DNA of 53,097 nucleotides from CAVQGZ01 sp964356295 (GCA_964356295.1 CAYHHE010000007.1:1-53097), one strand, 5' to 3'. Positions 39,197 to 47,521 are shown, counted from the stretch's first letter. The notes: generated by a model from the letters alone, not told the origin. Numbers and translations: made by a program.

Positions 39197-40258
39197 GTGC
39201 CTTACCTGCTGCGCCTGCAGCTGACCGACCGTCCCGGGACGCTGGGTGCCATTGCCGGCGCGCTGGGTCGGGCCGGGGTGGACATCCTCGCCCTGGACGT
39301 CATCGAGCACGACCGGGGCGGGACGGCAGTCGACGACATCGTCGTCGACCTCCCCGACGGGGGTATGGCCGACACCGCGGTCAGTGCCTGCACGTCGGTC
39401 CCCGGGGTGACGGTCGCCTTCGTCACCCCCTACCCGGCCGGTGCGCCGCTGGGACGGGACCTGGAGGTCGTCGAGCTGATGGCCGAGCACCCGACCCAGG
39501 CCGAGCAGGTGCTGGCGTCGGCGGTACCGGACCTGTTCCGGCTGGCCTGGGGTGTCGTCCTCGATGGGTCGGAGGGCAAGGCTCGCCTCGAGCACCGCAG
39601 CATCGGGGCCCCAGGAGACGACGGGTTCGACGCGCCGTGGCTCCCGCTGGCCTCGGCTCGCCGGATCGACGTCGACCCGTCCTGGGCCCCACCCGGGTGG
39701 TCCGACGTGCTGGCCGCGGCAGCGCCGCTCACCGGGCGGGAACGGGTGCTGCTCATCGGACGCAACCAGAGCCCGCCGATCCTCGACTCCGAGGTGGCCA
39801 GGCTCGGCTACCTGGCCACCCTGGCGAGCACGCTCGGCACGTCCGCGTCGGTGACCGCGACCGATGGCCCGGCGTCCGCCGTGGCCATGGACCACATCGT
39901 GCTGACTGTCCACGACGTCGAACGCAGCGTCGCCTGGTACGGCGACGTGCTCGGCATGCAGCCGGTGACCTTCGGGAACGGCAGGAGGGCCGCACGGCTC
40001 GGGATGTCCAAGATCAACTTCCACGCTGTGGACGACTCGACACCTGCGCCGGTGGCCCACCGACGCGTCCCCGGTTCCGGCGACCTGTGCGTCGTCGTCC
40101 CCGGGCCCACCGAGCAGGTCCAGGCACATCTGCAACGCAACGGCGTCCCGATCGAGGCCGGTCCGGTTCACCGCACCGGTGCCCGCGGCCCGATGACCTC
40201 TGTTTACGTGCGCGACCCTGACGGCAACCTCGTCGAACTCGGCTGCTACAGACCCTGA
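39197..40258 (+). CDS. ACT domain-VOC (glyoxalase-fold) fusion protein
   Basis: A 353-residue protein. Residues 1-80 form an ACT domain (LLRLQLTDRPGTLGAIAGALGRAGVDILALDV), usually an amino-acid sensor. A linker of about 150 residues with no known motif follows. Residues about 232-353 form a vicinal-oxygen-chelate domain (AMDHIVLTVHDVERSVAWYGDVLGMQPV ... GPMTSVYVRDPDGNLVELGCYRP) keeping His-4 and the final Glu as metal ligands. It could be a metal-dependent lyase or dioxygenase-like enzyme with amino-acid control. GTG 39197 was preferred because the ACT strand starts there; GTG 39164 would add 11 residues. The fusion boundary may allow separate starts, but the frame is continuous. Confidence 0.78.
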   Translation: MPYLLRLQLTDRPGTLGAIAGALGRAGVDILALDVIEHDRGGTAVDDIVVDLPDGGMADTAVSACTSVPGVTVAFVTPYPAGAPLGRDLEVVELMAEHPTQAEQVLASAVPDLFRLAWGVVLDGSEGKARLEHRSIGAPGDDGFDAPWLPLASARRIDVDPSWAPPGWSDVLAAAAPLTGRERVLLIGRNQSPPILDSEVARLGYLATLASTLGTSASVTATDGPASAVAMDHIVLTVHDVERSVAWYGDVLGMQPVTFGNGRRAARLGMSKINFHAVDDSTPAPVAHRRVPGSGDLCVVVPGPTEQVQAHLQRNGVPIEAGPVHRTGARGPMTSVYVRDPDGNLVELGCYRP

Positions 40259-40297
40259 GGTGCCCGCGGGTTCGGCTCGCCCGTCAGGTCGTCGCGC

Positions 40298-40525
40298 TCA
40301 GGTCTCGATGGCCTTCCTCAGGTTGCCCAGCATCTGGTCGAGGTCGCTGTCGCCCTCCCAGCTGAGGTCCACCAACTCGGCCACGAACGGAACCTCGCTC
40401 GACCAGCCGAAGGCCGCGGACAGCGTCGTGCCGGTCTCGTCGGGCTCGAAGGTGAAGGTCCACACCCCGCCGGTGTTGGCGTGGTCCACGAAGCGCTCGT
40501 TGGGCACGTACTCCTCGCGGGTCAT
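40298..40525 (-). pseudogene. N-terminally truncated SRPBCC (polyketide cyclase-like) protein remnant
   Basis: 75 codons matching the C-terminal half of SRPBCC/START-fold proteins (EEYVPNERFVDHANTGGVWTFTFEPDETGTTL and LDQMLGNLRKAIE). These normally have about 140 residues; the first beta strands and helices are missing, and the sequence upstream of the ATG does not continue the homology. No ribosome site is seen. It is most likely a decayed gene, convergent with the ACT-VOC gene. The following bases up to 40683 contain nothing recognisable. Confidence 0.7.
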
Positions 40526-40683
40526 GGTCCACTGACGAATCCCCCTTCTACCTCCCGGCCCGCCCGGCCGCTCTCACCGCGGCCCCGCCGCTGCGGCATG
40601 GGTGTCTCAGGGTCCCTCGGACTCATGATGCTCTCCGGCGTCCTGCCGGCCAGAGGCCATGGCCCCGCGTTGCTGGCGTGCCG

Positions 40684-42846
40684 TCAGCGGGCGGGCAGGC
40701 CGTGCTCGAGGACCTCGCGGAACGCCTGCTCGTCCAGGACGGGGACGCCGAGGTCGGCGGCACGATCGGCCTTGCTGCCGGGGTTGTCCCCGACGACGAC
40801 CGCGTCGGTCTTGCGCGACACCGAGCCGGCGGCCTTCCCGCCGCGGGCCAGGATCGCCTCCTTGGCCTGGTCGCGGGAGAACCCGGCCAGCGTCCCGGTG
40901 ACCACGAGGGTCCGCCCAGCCAGCGTCTGCGGCAACCGCCCGACGCCCTCGTCGGCCATCCGGACGCCCGCGGCGCGCCACTTGGCGACGATCGCGCGGT
41001 GCCAGTCGAGGTCGAACCACTCCGCGATGGCTGCGGCGATGGTCGGACCGACCCCGTCCACAGCCGCCAGCTCGTCCTCGCCGGCGTCCTCGATGGCCTG
41101 CAGCGACCAGAACGTGGCAGCCAGGGCGCGCGCTGCGGTGGGCCCGACGTGCCGGATCGACAGCGCCACGAGCACCCGCCAGAGCGGGCGGTCCAGTGCC
41201 TGGCCCAGGTTGGCCAGCAGCCGCTGCCCGTTGGCGGTCAGGCCGCCGTCCTTGCGGGTGAACAGCGGCGCCCGCAGCAGTGCGGCCTCGTCCAGGCCGA
41301 ACAGGTCCCCCTCATCGCTGACCACCCCGGCCTCCAGCAGGGCGCCGGCGGCTTCCCAGCCGAGCACCTCGATGTCCAGGGCCGCCCGAGAGCCGATGTG
41401 GAACAGCCGCTCCTGCAGCTGGGACGGGCAGGACCGGGCGTTCGGGCACCGCAGGTCGACATCGCCGGGCTTCTCCGGACCCAGCGGCGTGCCGCACGAC
41501 GGGCACACGGTCGGCATCACGAACGCCCGCTGCGAGCCGTCGCGCAGGTCCACGACGGGGCCGAGGATCTCCGGGATCACGTCCCCGGCCTTGCGCAGCA
41601 CCACGGTGTCCCCGATCAGCACCCCCTTGCGGGCCACCTCGTGCGCGTTGTGCAGCGTGGCGTGCTCGACGGTCGACCCGGCCACCGTCACCGGCTCCAT
41701 CACCCCGTACGGGGTCACCCGGCCGGTGCGGCCCACGTTGACCCGGATGTCGACCAGCCGGGTGGTGACCTCCTCCGGCGGGTACTTGTAGGCGATCGCC
41801 CACCGCGGGGCGCGGCTCGTGGCCCCCAGCCGGACCTGCAGGTCCCGCTGGTCGACCTTCACCACCACCCCGTCGATCTCGTGCTCGAGGTCATGCCGGT
41901 GCGCGGCGTAGTAGTCCACGTACTCGCGCACCCCCTCGAGGTCCTCCACCACCCGTACCCGGTCGCTGACCGGCAGCCCCCATACCGCCAGCGCCGCGTA
42001 CGCCTGCGACTGCGACTCCCAGGCGAACCCCTCCACCGCCCCGATGCCGTGGCACACCATCCGCAACGGACGCGACGCGGTCACCGCAGGGTCCTTCTGC
42101 CGCAGCGACCCCGCCGCGGTGTTGCGCGGGTTGGCGAACGGCGCCCTCCCCGCCTCCACCAGCGCCGCGTTCAGGTCGGCGAAGGCGGCCGTCGGGAAGA
42201 ACACCTCCCCGCGCACCTCCAGCACCGCGGGAACCGGGTACCCCGCGGCCCGCCCAGCCGCCACGTCGAGCACACCGGGGACGTCGCGCAGCGTGCGCAC
42301 GTTGGCCGAGACGTCCTCCCCGGTCCGCCCGTCCCCCCGCGTGGCCGCACGCACCAGCCGCCCGTCGGAGTAGGTCAGGTTGACCGCCAGGCCGTCCACC
42401 TTGACCTCGCACAGGTACCGAAGCCGGGCGCCCTGCTCGCCGTCGAGCTCGCGTTCCACCCGAGCGGCCCACGCGGCCAGCCCCTGGGCATCGAAGGCGT
42501 TGTCCAGGCTGAGCATCGGCACTGCGTGCGTCACCGCCGCGAACGGCGTGCCGGTGACCGGAGCAGCCACCTGCTGAGTCGGGGAGTCTGGCGTGCGCAG
42601 CCCCGACCAGCGCTCCTCCAACGCCTGCAGCCGCGCGAACAGCGCGTCGAACTCCCCGTCGGAGATCGTCGGAGCATCCAGCACGTAGTACCGGTGCCGA
42701 TGCTCGTTCACCTGCTCGGCAAGCTCCGCGTGCTCGGCACGCACCTCGGCCGGGACGTCGGCCGCAGCCCCGGTTGGGGCGTCGAGCCCAGATGCCTCAC
42801 GCGCCGCGACCTCGACGTCGTCGGTGATCTCGGGTACATCGGGCAC
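40684..42846 (-). CDS. ligA: NAD-dependent DNA ligase LigA
   Basis: The 720-residue replicative ligase. It shows the Ia domain (HRYYVLDAPTISDGEFDALF), the adenylation lysine in CEVKVDGLAVNL near 146, the GEVFF/NPRNTAAGSLRQKD segment, EIDGVVVKVD, the OB fold with RVTPYGVMEPV, the four-cysteine zinc finger (VCPSCGTPLG ... LRCPNARSC) near 440, the helix-hairpin-helix region and a C-terminal BRCT domain (LAGRTLVVTGTLAGFSRDQAKEAI). The start is GTG 42846. On the same strand upstream lies a remnant of the MetE-like gene, and a second, truncated ligA start occurs at 44138. Confidence 0.97.
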   Translation of the reverse strand: MPDVPEITDDVEVAAREASGLDAPTGAAADVPAEVRAEHAELAEQVNEHRHRYYVLDAPTISDGEFDALFARLQALEERWSGLRTPDSPTQQVAAPVTGTPFAAVTHAVPMLSLDNAFDAQGLAAWAARVERELDGEQGARLRYLCEVKVDGLAVNLTYSDGRLVRAATRGDGRTGEDVSANVRTLRDVPGVLDVAAGRAAGYPVPAVLEVRGEVFFPTAAFADLNAALVEAGRAPFANPRNTAAGSLRQKDPAVTASRPLRMVCHGIGAVEGFAWESQSQAYAALAVWGLPVSDRVRVVEDLEGVREYVDYYAAHRHDLEHEIDGVVVKVDQRDLQVRLGATSRAPRWAIAYKYPPEEVTTRLVDIRVNVGRTGRVTPYGVMEPVTVAGSTVEHATLHNAHEVARKGVLIGDTVVLRKAGDVIPEILGPVVDLRDGSQRAFVMPTVCPSCGTPLGPEKPGDVDLRCPNARSCPSQLQERLFHIGSRAALDIEVLGWEAAGALLEAGVVSDEGDLFGLDEAALLRAPLFTRKDGGLTANGQRLLANLGQALDRPLWRVLVALSIRHVGPTAARALAATFWSLQAIEDAGEDELAAVDGVGPTIAAAIAEWFDLDWHRAIVAKWRAAGVRMADEGVGRLPQTLAGRTLVVTGTLAGFSRDQAKEAILARGGKAAGSVSRKTDAVVVGDNPGSKADRAADLGVPVLDEQAFREVLEHGLPAR

Positions 42847-42878
42847 GTGTGGACGCTACCGGCCGGGTTGAAGTGCCG

Positions 42879-42993
42879 TCAGTCCTGCTCGGCCAGACGG
42901 GCGGCTGCCTCCCGGGCGGTGCCGCAGACCTCCTGCGCCTGCTCGAGCGAGCCGCGCGCCAGCCCGCAGGCGGATGAGAACACGACGCGTTCC
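42879..42993 (-). pseudogene. C-terminal remnant of a MetE-like gene
   Basis: About 38 codons ending in TGA at 42879 that read ERVVFSSACGLARG-SLEQAQEV and then TAREAAARLAEQD. This is the same as the end of the intact MetE-like protein at 44171 (ERTVVSPACGLARS, SLEQARRI, TREAAARLAEED). Homology stops upstream of 42993, where TGACACGTGTCA (43000-43011) and non-coding sequence begin. The distance from this stop to the ligA start (32 bases) equals that between the intact MetE stop and the truncated ligA start, marking a duplicated junction. Confidence 0.8.
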
Positions 42994-43128
42994 AGCACCT
43001 GACACGTGTCACGTTCTGGGGGTCGAAGCGACTGTCGGGCTGTGACCTGCGATGGTGGGGTGAGGGGGCTGGTCGGGGTGCCGATCGTGCACACGCGGGG
43101 CCACCATGGTGGTGGGGATTGAGCACAT

Positions 43129-43360
43129 CGGCTCGGCCCCCGCTCGGCCCCGGCTCGGCCCCCGCTCGGCCCCGGCTCGGCCCCCGCTCGGCCCCGGCTC
43201 GGCCCNNNNNNNNNNNNNNNNNNNNNNNNNNNNNNNNNNNNNNNNNNNNNNNNNNNNNNNNNNNNNNNNNNNNNNNNNNNNNNNNNNNNNNNNNNNNNNN
43301 NNNNNCGGCTCGGCCCCCGCTCGGCCCCGGCTCGGCCCCCGCTCGGCCCCGGCTCGGCCC
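43129..43360. repeat. GC-rich 22-bp minisatellite with internal gap
   Basis: Tandem copies of a 22-bp unit made of two half-units (GGCTCGGCCCCC and GCTCGGCCCC) on the plus strand, running on both sides of the N run. The minus strand has regularly spaced G4-G5 runs and could form G-quadruplexes. Open frames through it encode only Gly/Arg/Ala/Glu/Pro repeats and are judged non-coding. The 120 bases before it (43012-43128) contain only the palindrome CCACCATGGTGG (43102-43113). Confidence 0.9.
43206..43305. other. Assembly gap (100 N)
   Basis: Exactly 100 N inside the 22-bp minisatellite, so its true copy number is unknown. Confidence 0.95.
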
Positions 43361-43567
43361 GCGACGAGGCCGGACTGGCGGTGCCGCTCGAGATCGGCCG
43401 CCAGCAGCCACCTGCCGGGCAGCAGGTTCCCGACCCGGCCCTCGTCCCCCGAGGACACCGAGGTCCTCCACGCCACCGGGAAGCCGAGCCTGGCACGAGT
43501 CAGGTCGTCGGTCTGCTGCGTCCGAGGTGTCGGCGGCCACTCGCGCGCGTCGGTCGCTCCTGAGCCC

Positions 43568-43809
43568 ATGATCAAGGCGCCCGGGGTGTCGTTCGAGCAT
43601 GATCAAGGCGCCGGCGTGGTGGTTGACGCATGATCACGGCGGCTCAGGTGTTGCTCCTGCGATGATCAGGGCGCCTGCGGTGTCGCTCCAGCGACACCTC
43701 CGGCGCCCTGATCATGTCGGGAGCCACACCCACGACGCCTTGATCAAGGCTCAGCCACACCTCGGGCGCCGTGATCAAGCCTGAGCCACACCGGGAGCGC
43801 CGCGATCAT
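43568..43809. repeat. Mirror-symmetric array of eight ~31-bp TGATCA repeats
   Basis: Four forward units (cores TGATCA at 43569, 43600, 43631, 43663) are followed by four inverted units (cores at 43709, 43741, 43772, 43803). Unit pattern: ATGATCA-A-GGCGCC, then about 4 bases, then GGTGTGGCTC and variable ends. The central pair forms a 26-bp inverted repeat with two mismatches around CC (43662-43715). The start of each forward core plus the end of its inverted partner always sums to 87377, so spacing is exactly symmetric about 43688.5. The stretch before it (43361-43567) shows no gene. Confidence 0.9.
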
Positions 43810-43815
43810 TCGCAC

Positions 43816-44061
43816 CCTGGCTCGTGCCACGTCCTGGGTGTGGGGGCCGCGGGCAGATGGCGGGCACCAGCGGCCCCAGCGATCGGTCACCGCGCCCGAT
43901 CGGCACACATCACCACCGGCAGACACACAGATCGGCCGACATCCAGATCGGCAGGCGTTCAGCGGCCCCACATCAGGTCACCGCCGACTCCACCCTCGCC
44001 CCAAGACCACCGCGGCCCGTCACGCTCACTCACCGGGGCAAGCAACGTGGCACGAGTCAGG
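43816..44061. repeat. 246-bp segment bounded by 17-bp inverted repeats
   Basis: CCTGGCTCGTGCCACGT (43816-43832) and ACGTGGCACGAGTCAGG (44045-44061) are inverted copies with one mismatch. A further direct copy of the right end occurs at 43491-43507 (TGGCACGAGTCAGGTCG). The interior is non-coding, with several GATCGGC repeats and two copies of AGCGGCCCCA. It looks like a small non-autonomous element or a fold-back structure; no flanking target duplication was found by eye. Confidence 0.45.
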
Positions 44062-44138
44062 TCGGACAGTTCGGCATGCTCGGCCAGTTCGAGGGCCGCG
44101 GCCGGGACGTCGTCGGCGATGTCAAGTCCATCGGGCAC
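44047..44138 (-). pseudogene. N-terminal remnant of ligA
   Basis: From GTG 44138 the minus strand reads VPDGLDIADDVPAAALELAEHAEL, compared with VPDVPEITDDVEVAAREASG at the start of intact LigA, and AEHAEL recurs in LigA at about residue 38. Homology fades after about 30 codons and ends at the 17-bp inverted repeat. It starts 32 bases downstream of the intact MetE-like stop, mirroring the MetE remnant/ligA junction at 42.85 kb. Confidence 0.65.
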
Positions 44139-44170
44139 GTGCGGGACGCTTCCGGGCGGCCGGTGCGACG

Positions 44171-45169
44171 TCAGTCCTCCTCGGCCAGGCGCGCAGCCGC
44201 CTCTCGCGTGGTGCGGTAGATGCGGCGCGCCTGCTCCAGCGACGACCGGGCCAACCCGCACGCGGGAGACACCACGGTGCGCTCCCGCATGACATCCGGC
44301 CCGAACCCCAGGCGTGACCACAGTGCCCGCACCCGTCCCGCGGCCTGCACGCTGGTCAGGCTCCCCGTCGTCGGGACCGCGCCGACCACCAGCGCGGCAC
44401 CGGCGTCCACGGCTTCGGCCAGCGGTTCCCACTCGCCCTCTCCGATACGTTCGACGTCGAAGGCCACCGCGCCGGCACCGGCAGCAACGACGAGCCCGAC
44501 CGGAAAGTGCTCGTCGCAGCAGTGCACCAGGCGGGCCGCACGGTCCGGGTGCGCAGCGAGCACCTGGCCCAGGGCTGACCGAGCGAGCTGGTCGTCGACG
44601 GGGGCGACACGACCCCAGCCGCTGCGGGTCGGGATCGCTCCTGACAGCGCCGCCGGCAGCGATGGCTCGTCGACCTGCAGGACGACGCCGGCCGCGGGGA
44701 CTCTGGTCCGAACCGCGGCCAGATGACCGGCCGCCCCCTCGGCGAGCGACGCGGCCAGGTCACCCACCAGCCCCGAGTCGCTCACCGCCGACTCCCCACG
44801 GGCCTGGCCCAGGGCGGCGGCGAGGCTGATCGGCCCGAGCACCTGGACCTTCAGCGGTCCGGTCCACCCGTGGGCGGCCACCTCCAGCGCAGCGAGGTCC
44901 TCCTCCAGCAGTGACGCCGCCCGGCGCAGGTCGGCGCCGGGGCGCGAGGCCACCTGCCACCCCGAGGCCACCGTCTCCACCGGCAGGTCGACCAGCAGGG
45001 CCGCCGTGCGTCCGACCACGTCAGCACCGATGCCACGGGCCGGGAGCTCGGGCAGGTGCGGCAGGTCCGGCAGCGAGTCGAGCACCTCGGTGCAGGCCAC
45101 GAGCGGATCGGTGCCGGGCAGCGACCCGATCCCGGTCGCGGCACCGGCGGACCACGGCCATCCGGTCAC
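44171..45169 (-). CDS. Cobalamin-independent methionine synthase C-terminal-domain family protein
   Basis: A 332-residue protein equivalent to the catalytic C-terminal barrel of MetE without the folate-binding N-terminal half. GIGSLPGTDP opens the barrel. LVHCCDEHFPVGLVVAAGAGAVAFDVE contains the His and Cys zinc ligands, and ERTVVSPACGLARSSLEQA contains the third zinc Cys. It may transfer a methyl group to homocysteine or another thiol; the natural methyl donor of these short proteins is uncertain. GTG 45169 overlaps the mnmA stop as GTGA. A decayed copy of its 3' end lies at 42879-42993. Confidence 0.85.
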   Translation of the reverse strand: MTGWPWSAGAATGIGSLPGTDPLVACTEVLDSLPDLPHLPELPARGIGADVVGRTAALLVDLPVETVASGWQVASRPGADLRRAASLLEEDLAALEVAAHGWTGPLKVQVLGPISLAAALGQARGESAVSDSGLVGDLAASLAEGAAGHLAAVRTRVPAAGVVLQVDEPSLPAALSGAIPTRSGWGRVAPVDDQLARSALGQVLAAHPDRAARLVHCCDEHFPVGLVVAAGAGAVAFDVERIGEGEWEPLAEAVDAGAALVVGAVPTTGSLTSVQAAGRVRALWSRLGFGPDVMRERTVVSPACGLARSSLEQARRIYRTTREAAARLAEED

Positions 45170-46257
45170 GACGCAGGTCCGGGTCGGACGCGATCGATGG
45201 TCGCCGAGCCGAGCACCCGGTCGTCGGCGTAGAACGCAGCCGTCTGGCCGGGTGCCACACCGTGCTGCGCCTCGGTGAAGGCCACGCTGGCCGAGGCGGC
45301 GTCGTGGCTCACGAAGGCGGGAACCGCGTCCCCGTGGGCGCGGTACTGGACGAGCACGGTCGATCCTTGCGGCGGCGGCGGGGCGCACCAGACCGGCTCG
45401 GACGTGGTCAGCGCGCCGGTGGCCAGCCGTTCGTGCGGGCCGACGGTCACCGTCGCGGTGGCCGGGTTGACGTCCAGGACGTAGCGCGGTCGTCCATCCG
45501 CCGCCGGGCGGTCGATCCGCAGGCCGCGGCGTTGGCCGATGGTGAAGCAGAAGGCGCCGGTGTGCGTCCCAACCTGCGTGCCGGTCTCGGCGTCCACGAT
45601 CGGCCCGGGGGCACGACCCAGCGCCCGTTCGAGGAAGCCGGCGGTGTCACCGTCTGGGATGAAGCAGATGTCGTGGCTGTCGCGCTTGTCGGCCACCGCG
45701 AGGCCGCGCTCCCTCGCCTCCTCCCGGACGTCCTGCTTGAGCGCTCCCCCCAGCGGGAACAGCGACCGCGACAGCGAAGCGGCAGTGAGGACGGACAGGA
45801 CGTAGGACTGGTCCTTCGCCTGGTCCGCGGCCCGTCGCAACCGCGGCAGACCGCGATCGTCGGGCTCGAGCCGGGCGTAGTGACCGGTGCAGAACGCATC
45901 GAAGCCCAGGGCGACGGCGCGGTCGAGCACGGCAGCGAACTTGATCCGCTCGTTGCAGCGCAGGCACGGGTTGGGCGTGCGTCCTGCCGCGTACTGCGCG
46001 ACGAAGTCGTCCACCACCTGCGAGGCGAACCGGTCCGCGATGTCCCAGACGTAGAACGGGATGCCCAGCCGGTCGGCCACCCGGCGGGCGTCGTGGGCAT
46101 CCTCGCGGCTGCAGCAGCCCCGCGACCCCGTCCGGTGGGCGCTGGGCGTCCGGGACAGTGCCAGATGAACACCGGTGACCTCGTGCCCGGCCTCGACCAT
46201 GCGCGCGGCAGCCACCGAGGAGTCCACGCCGCCGGACATGGCGGCCAGCACTCGCAC
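45166..46257 (-). CDS. mnmA: tRNA-specific 2-thiouridylase MnmA
   Basis: A 363-residue enzyme that adenylates and thiolates U34 of tRNA-Lys, -Glu and -Gln with UUN anticodons. The PP-loop AAMSGGVDSSVAAARM is at the N-terminus. The two catalytic cysteines are in TPNPCLRCNERIKF near 100 and HDICFIPDGD near 195, with TIGQRRGLRI following. GTG 46257 abuts the iscS stop with no gap, so sulfur donor and acceptor enzymes are made together. The two tRNAs in the window have C34 and are not its substrates. Confidence 0.95.
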   Translation of the reverse strand: MRVLAAMSGGVDSSVAAARMVEAGHEVTGVHLALSRTPSAHRTGSRGCCSREDAHDARRVADRLGIPFYVWDIADRFASQVVDDFVAQYAAGRTPNPCLRCNERIKFAAVLDRAVALGFDAFCTGHYARLEPDDRGLPRLRRAADQAKDQSYVLSVLTAASLSRSLFPLGGALKQDVREEARERGLAVADKRDSHDICFIPDGDTAGFLERALGRAPGPIVDAETGTQVGTHTGAFCFTIGQRRGLRIDRPAADGRPRYVLDVNPATATVTVGPHERLATGALTTSEPVWCAPPPPQGSTVLVQYRAHGDAVPAFVSHDAASASVAFTEAQHGVAPGQTAAFYADDRVLGSATIDRVRPGPAS

Positions 46258-47451
46258 TCAGGCCCCGCGCAGAGTGAGGCGACCGGCGGCACGGGCCCGG
46301 TCGACCGCGCTGGGCAGCGCCTCCAGGAGCGCGTCCACGTCAGCCGGCGTGGAGCAGTGGCCCAGCGAGAAGCGCAGGGACGAGGTGGATGCCTCCGCCG
46401 CGCCCATCGCGAGCATCACATGCGACGGCTCGGGGACGCCGGCGGAGCAGGCGCTGCCGGTCGAGCACTCGACACCCGCCGCGTCCAGGAGCATGAGCAG
46501 CGCATCGGCATCGCAGCCGGGGAAGGACAGGTGGGCGTTGCCCGGCAGCCGCCGCTGGGGGTCCGCCTCACCGTTGAGGTGGGCATCCCGGACGGCGTCC
46601 AGCACGCGGCGGACCAGGTCGTCCCGTAACGCGGCCATGCGGGACGAGCGCTCCGGCTGCTCCTGCGCGGCACGCTCGGCGGCCAGCGCGAACCCGGCGA
46701 TGGACGCCACGTCCAGCGTGCCGGAGCGCACCCCGCGCTCCTGCCCACCGCCGTGCAGCACGGGAACCAGGTCGAGGTCGGGACGCACGAGCAGCGCCCC
46801 CACCCCCATCGGCCCGCCGAACTTGTGACCCGACAACGCCACTGCGTCGGGGCCGGCCGCGGAGAAGTCCAGTGGTCGCTGGCCGAGGACCTGGACGGCG
46901 TCGCAGTGCAGCGGGACGTCGTAGCGGTGGCAGATCGCGGAGATCTCGCCGATCGGCATGATGGTGCCGACTTCGTTGTTCGCCCACATGACCGTGACCA
47001 GGGCCACGCCGGCAGGGTCGCCGGCGATGGCGGCTTCGACGACCTCGGGGTGCACGCGCCCCGAGCTGTCCACCGGCAGCCACTCCACCTCAGCGCCCTG
47101 CGCCTCGACCAGCCAGAGCACCGGGTCCAGCACGGCATGGTGCTCCACGGCACTGGCCAGCACCCTGGTGCGGCGCGGGTCGGCGTGCCGACGCGCCCAG
47201 AACAGGCCCTTGACCGCGAGGTTGTCGGCCTCGGTGCCTCCGGCGGTGAACACGACCTCGCTGGGCCGAGCACCGACGGCGGCAGCCAGTCGCTCGCGCT
47301 GCTCCTCCACTCGACGGCGAGCGCTGCGACCGGCGCGGTGCAGCGACGACGGGTTGCCCAGCCGCGCCATCTCCTCGGCCACGGCGTCGATGACCTCGGG
47401 CAGCGCCGGTGTGGTCGCCGCATGGTCGAGGTACGTACGCGCAGGGCTCAT
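46258..47451 (-). CDS. iscS: Cysteine desulfurase (IscS/NifS family)
   Basis: A 397-residue PLP enzyme that removes sulfur from cysteine as a persulfide. YLDHAATTPALPEV at the N-terminus, FTAGGTEADNLAVKGL near 70, the PLP lysine in LSGHKFGGPMGVG near 205 and the active Cys in CSTGSACSAGVPEPSHV near 325 (the long-loop IscS type). Directly followed by mnmA, it probably supplies sulfur for tRNA thiolation and possibly for Fe-S clusters needed by LeuC and IlvD. Confidence 0.93.
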   Translation of the reverse strand: MSPARTYLDHAATTPALPEVIDAVAEEMARLGNPSSLHRAGRSARRRVEEQRERLAAAVGARPSEVVFTAGGTEADNLAVKGLFWARRHADPRRTRVLASAVEHHAVLDPVLWLVEAQGAEVEWLPVDSSGRVHPEVVEAAIAGDPAGVALVTVMWANNEVGTIMPIGEISAICHRYDVPLHCDAVQVLGQRPLDFSAAGPDAVALSGHKFGGPMGVGALLVRPDLDLVPVLHGGGQERGVRSGTLDVASIAGFALAAERAAQEQPERSSRMAALRDDLVRRVLDAVRDAHLNGEADPQRRLPGNAHLSFPGCDADALLMLLDAAGVECSTGSACSAGVPEPSHVMLAMGAAEASTSSLRFSLGHCSTPADVDALLEALPSAVDRARAAGRLTLRGA

Positions 47452-47521
47452 CGCGTCGCAGGATACGGGCGGTGGGTCGGCTCCACCTGTCGACGATCAG
47501 CCCCGGGAAGGAGTTGCCGCT

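Noticed and set aside
37265..40171. 968-codon frame extending gatA over gatC and beyond
   Set aside because: The extension overlaps gatC and the ACT-VOC gene in other frames; gatA starts at the ATGA overlap at 38797.
42879..43496. Open frame of about 200 codons ending in the MetE-like tail
   Set aside because: Only the last ~38 codons show homology; the rest spans the gap and non-coding repeats, so it is a remnant, not a gene.
43106..43633. Long open frames on both strands through the GC repeat region
   Set aside because: They consist of minisatellite repeats and Ns, have no homology or ribosome site, and exist only because the repeat lacks stop codons.
43568..43809. CRISPR array
   Set aside because: The period is about 31 bases in total with no unique spacers, units occur in both orientations, and no cas genes are present.
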